Assembly: GCF_000430545.1 (NCBI RefSeq)
Contig: NZ_AUMF01000013.1
Location: 124,001-188,000, forward strand
Reading direction: 5' to 3'
DNA from: Tenacibaculum ovolyticum DSM 18103
GTDB lineage: Bacteria > Bacteroidota > Bacteroidia > Flavobacteriales > Flavobacteriaceae
Length of the DNA: 64,000 bases
Shown: one piece after another, positions 62,523-64,000 of the stretch
Layout of the letters: the number at the start of each line of letters is the position of its first letter
Position numbering within the stretch: position 1 is the stretch's first letter
Notes under the pieces: generated by a model
Databases searched by the model: none
Seen by the model: only the letters and a program-made list of their open reading frames with translations
Told to the model about the DNA's origin: nothing
Made by a program: the position numbers and the translations under genes

Positions 62523-63481
62523 AAACTACCATTAATATTAGGACAAGCGGAAGCTCTACGTTTTCTACATAAAATATCCATACCAAAAGATACTTGATGA
62601 AAACCACCATTAGAAAAAACAACATCTCCACTTTGCTGCGTATACGTATATGCAAACATTAGTTTCTTGTAGTTTAAACCTATAATTGGTGTAATATAAT
62701 TAGCATCACCAAAAACACTACTATCTAAACTTCTTCTATAAGATAAAGCAGCCCAAAGTTGGCTTGTTTTAAACTTTTTATAAACTTTAAAATTAAGATC
62801 ACCTATTTTCTCTCCTGTTTCTGCTTTATATTGCAGCATTAATGATGGTTCAAATTGGAGTTTATCTTCATCACCAAAAAAGTAACTCGCTCCAAAAATA
62901 TAATTTCTTAAATTAAGTGATTCATAATTAGAGTTTAAATTATTCTTTGCAGAAAGCAGTATATTTTTTATTGTTAAATATGATGAAAAACCTTTAAAAT
63001 GGTATGCCATTCCAAAATCTGCATTAAAGTAAAAATCACTTTCAATTACCTGACTTACATCTCCACCACCAAACGTAGTTTGATCTACTTCATTTTGCAC
63101 CATTGCCATTGAAAGTCCAAATGATAATTGTTTAAACAGGTTCTCATTTCCCATATCCAAATGATATGTATAACTACCCTGTAAACCTTTTTGAGAGTGG
63201 TAACCGTTACGGTCATTAAATAGTATAAGCCCATACCCCGCTTTAGAATTCTCATTAAATTTTGCATGAAAACTTACAGTTTGTAATGACGGAGCATCCT
63301 TTACACCAATCCATTGTTGGCGCGCTGTAAAACGTATCTTACCACAGTCACCTATTCCTGCTGCAGCCGGATGTAATAAATAAACATTATCAGACAAATA
63401 ATCTGCGTAGATAGGTAATGTTTCTTGTGCAGATATATTTAATATTAATAAAAAAGAAAATAGTATTGTAATATTTTTCAT
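62519..63481 (-). CDS. PorP/SprF family type IX secretion system membrane protein
   Basis: The protein has 320 residues from the ATG at 63481; a longer in-frame start at 63508 overlaps the -7 box and is rejected. A signal peptide ends near ISAQ. The mature part is a beta barrel of the PorP/SprF family: LPIYADYLSDNVYLLHPAAAGIG, then FTARQQWIGVKDAPSLQTVSFH and repeated barrel strands. SprF-type proteins attach or export specific large surface adhesins through T9SS in gliding flavobacteria. No sprB-like adhesin gene is visible next to it in the window. Confidence 0.9.
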   Translation of the reverse strand: MKNITILFSFLLILNISAQETLPIYADYLSDNVYLLHPAAAGIGDCGKIRFTARQQWIGVKDAPSLQTVSFHAKFNENSKAGYGLILFNDRNGYHSQKGLQGSYTYHLDMGNENLFKQLSFGLSMAMVQNEVDQTTFGGGDVSQVIESDFYFNADFGMAYHFKGFSSYLTIKNILLSAKNNLNSNYESLNLRNYIFGASYFFGDEDKLQFEPSLMLQYKAETGEKIGDLNFKVYKKFKTSQLWAALSYRRSLDSSVFGDANYITPIIGLNYKKLMFAYTYTQQSGDVVFSNGGFHQVSFGMDILCRKRRASACPNINGSF

Positions 63482-63505
63482 AATTTTGTTTGATAAAATA
63501 GCTGT

Positions 63506-63513
63506 CAAATATA
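63506..63513 (-). promoter_or_regulatory. -7 box of the porP/sprF promoter
   Basis: On the minus strand TATATTTG matches TAnnTTTG, 24 bases before the ATG at 63481, supporting that start. Confidence 0.5.
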
Positions 63514-63560
63514 GACAAGTGAAGCAAGAAAGCCTATACCTTTTAAAAAAAGTAGATATA

Positions 63561-64000
63561 TTAATTATTTAATCTATAATTTGAAGGTGTTATCTTCTTT
63601 AACTCCTTAAACTTTCTATTAAAGTTAGATATATTTTTAAACCCTGATCTTTCTGATACATCAATAATTGAATAATCTTTATTTTGTAATAACCTACATG
63701 CATTTTCTACTCTAAGTTCATTTAAAAAAGTGAAAAAAGTTTTATTCGTTCTTTGTTTAAAATACCTGCAAAAAGCATTAGATGTCATATTTGCGATCTC
63801 TGCTATATCGTCTAGTTCTATTTTTTTGTTAAAATTTTGCAATGTATAATCCATTATATTTCGCATTCGTTTACCTTCATTATCAGTATACTTTTTTTCA
63901 TATATAAAAGATGAGAGAGATTCTACCTTAGAACTTGAAATAATAGTTAACATCTTAATAAAAACAGTAAACTTTACTAAATCCCTACTTTTTTGTAACT
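63561..64000 (-). CDS. AraC family transcriptional regulator, C-terminal part (cut by window edge)
   Basis: The C-terminal AraC/XylS HTH pair is clear: IELDDIAEIANMTSNAFCRYFKQRTNKTFFTFLNELRVENACRLL and IIDVSERSGFKNISNFNRKFKELKKITPSNYR. The frame stays open upstream of the apparent ATG at 63953 to the window edge (LQKSRDLVKFTVFIK before it). That reads like the helical linker between a cupin-like sensor domain and the HTH in Bacteroidota AraC proteins. The true start is therefore beyond position 64000. The effector and targets are unknown. Confidence 0.88.
   Translation of the reverse strand, partial: LQKSRDLVKFTVFIKMLTIISSSKVESLSSFIYEKKYTDNEGKRMRNIMDYTLQNFNKKIELDDIAEIANMTSNAFCRYFKQRTNKTFFTFLNELRVENACRLLQNKDYSIIDVSERSGFKNISNFNRKFKELKKITPSNYRLNN

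Noticed and set aside
1..64000. CRISPR arrays, rRNA operons, replication origin, integrated mobile elements
   Set aside because: No regularly spaced repeats, rRNA sequence, DnaA-box cluster or transposase/integrase gene was seen anywhere in the window.

Overview
The window is a single AT-rich chromosomal segment from a gliding, Bacteroidota-type bacterium, almost certainly a marine Flavobacteriaceae member of the Tenacibaculum/Polaribacter kind (the genus is inference). The evidence is gldB and gldC, a PorP/SprF protein, a PorG-type protein, a secreted protease with a type IX secretion (T9SS) C-terminal sorting domain, a GLPGLI protein, SusC-like outer-membrane barrels, A-rich leaders instead of Shine-Dalgarno sites, and many promoters of the Bacteroidota form TTG-N19-TAnnTTTG. 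No rRNA, insertion sequence, prophage or CRISPR array was seen. Most of the window is housekeeping.

Layout. 1-4500: start of metK (cut by the left edge), trxA, an M1 aminopeptidase lipoprotein overlapping a DUF58 protein, then two identical tRNA-Asp genes. 4655-7459: an M16 protease. 7603-11774: an aromatic amino acid operon (prephenate dehydratase, aminotransferase, prephenate dehydrogenase, DAHP synthase-chorismate mutase fusion). It is preceded by a promoter, a 20-residue leader peptide with a Phe/Tyr run, an antiterminator and a terminator: a complete ribosome-mediated attenuator. 11820-16115: a DUF5995 protein, the rsgA-dtd-tatD-tcdA run, and a YceI lipoprotein. 16165-25886: lipB, a 1591-residue T9SS metalloprotease with a recent internal duplication, a large outer-membrane barrel protein, a GLPGLI protein and a small unknown protein. 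26006-28214: a divergent two-component system whose promoter region carries three phased GTTAA boxes.

28270-43414: deoxynucleoside kinase, TrmH-type methyltransferase, TamL-type Omp85 lipoprotein, fbaA, accD, rpsO, pnp, a TPR histidine kinase with its LuxR-type regulator, an HPPK-deoxynucleoside kinase fusion, gldC/gldB and nadE. 43406-50637: a candidate 43-residue gene, dnaG, a secreted leucine-rich-repeat protein with three transposase-HTH-like repeats, and clpX, clpP and tig. 50722-56163: a YvlD-type membrane protein, a sterol desaturase-type enzyme, a small porin with a start-proximal frameshift in an A8 tract, an alpha/beta hydrolase, pdxJ, a CBS protein and nadK. 56269-62522: the envelope cluster porG-uppS-bamA-skp-skp-murI. 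Right end: porP/sprF and an AraC-type regulator that runs off the edge.

The most interesting signals are the Phe/Tyr leader-peptide attenuator at 7603-7796, loss of all zinc-finger ligands in both DnaG and AccD, six genes whose promoter -7 box lies 3-6 nt from the start codon (candidate leaderless mRNAs), the phased GTTAA boxes, the HTH-like triple-repeat secreted protein, and a decayed second GLPGLI copy.
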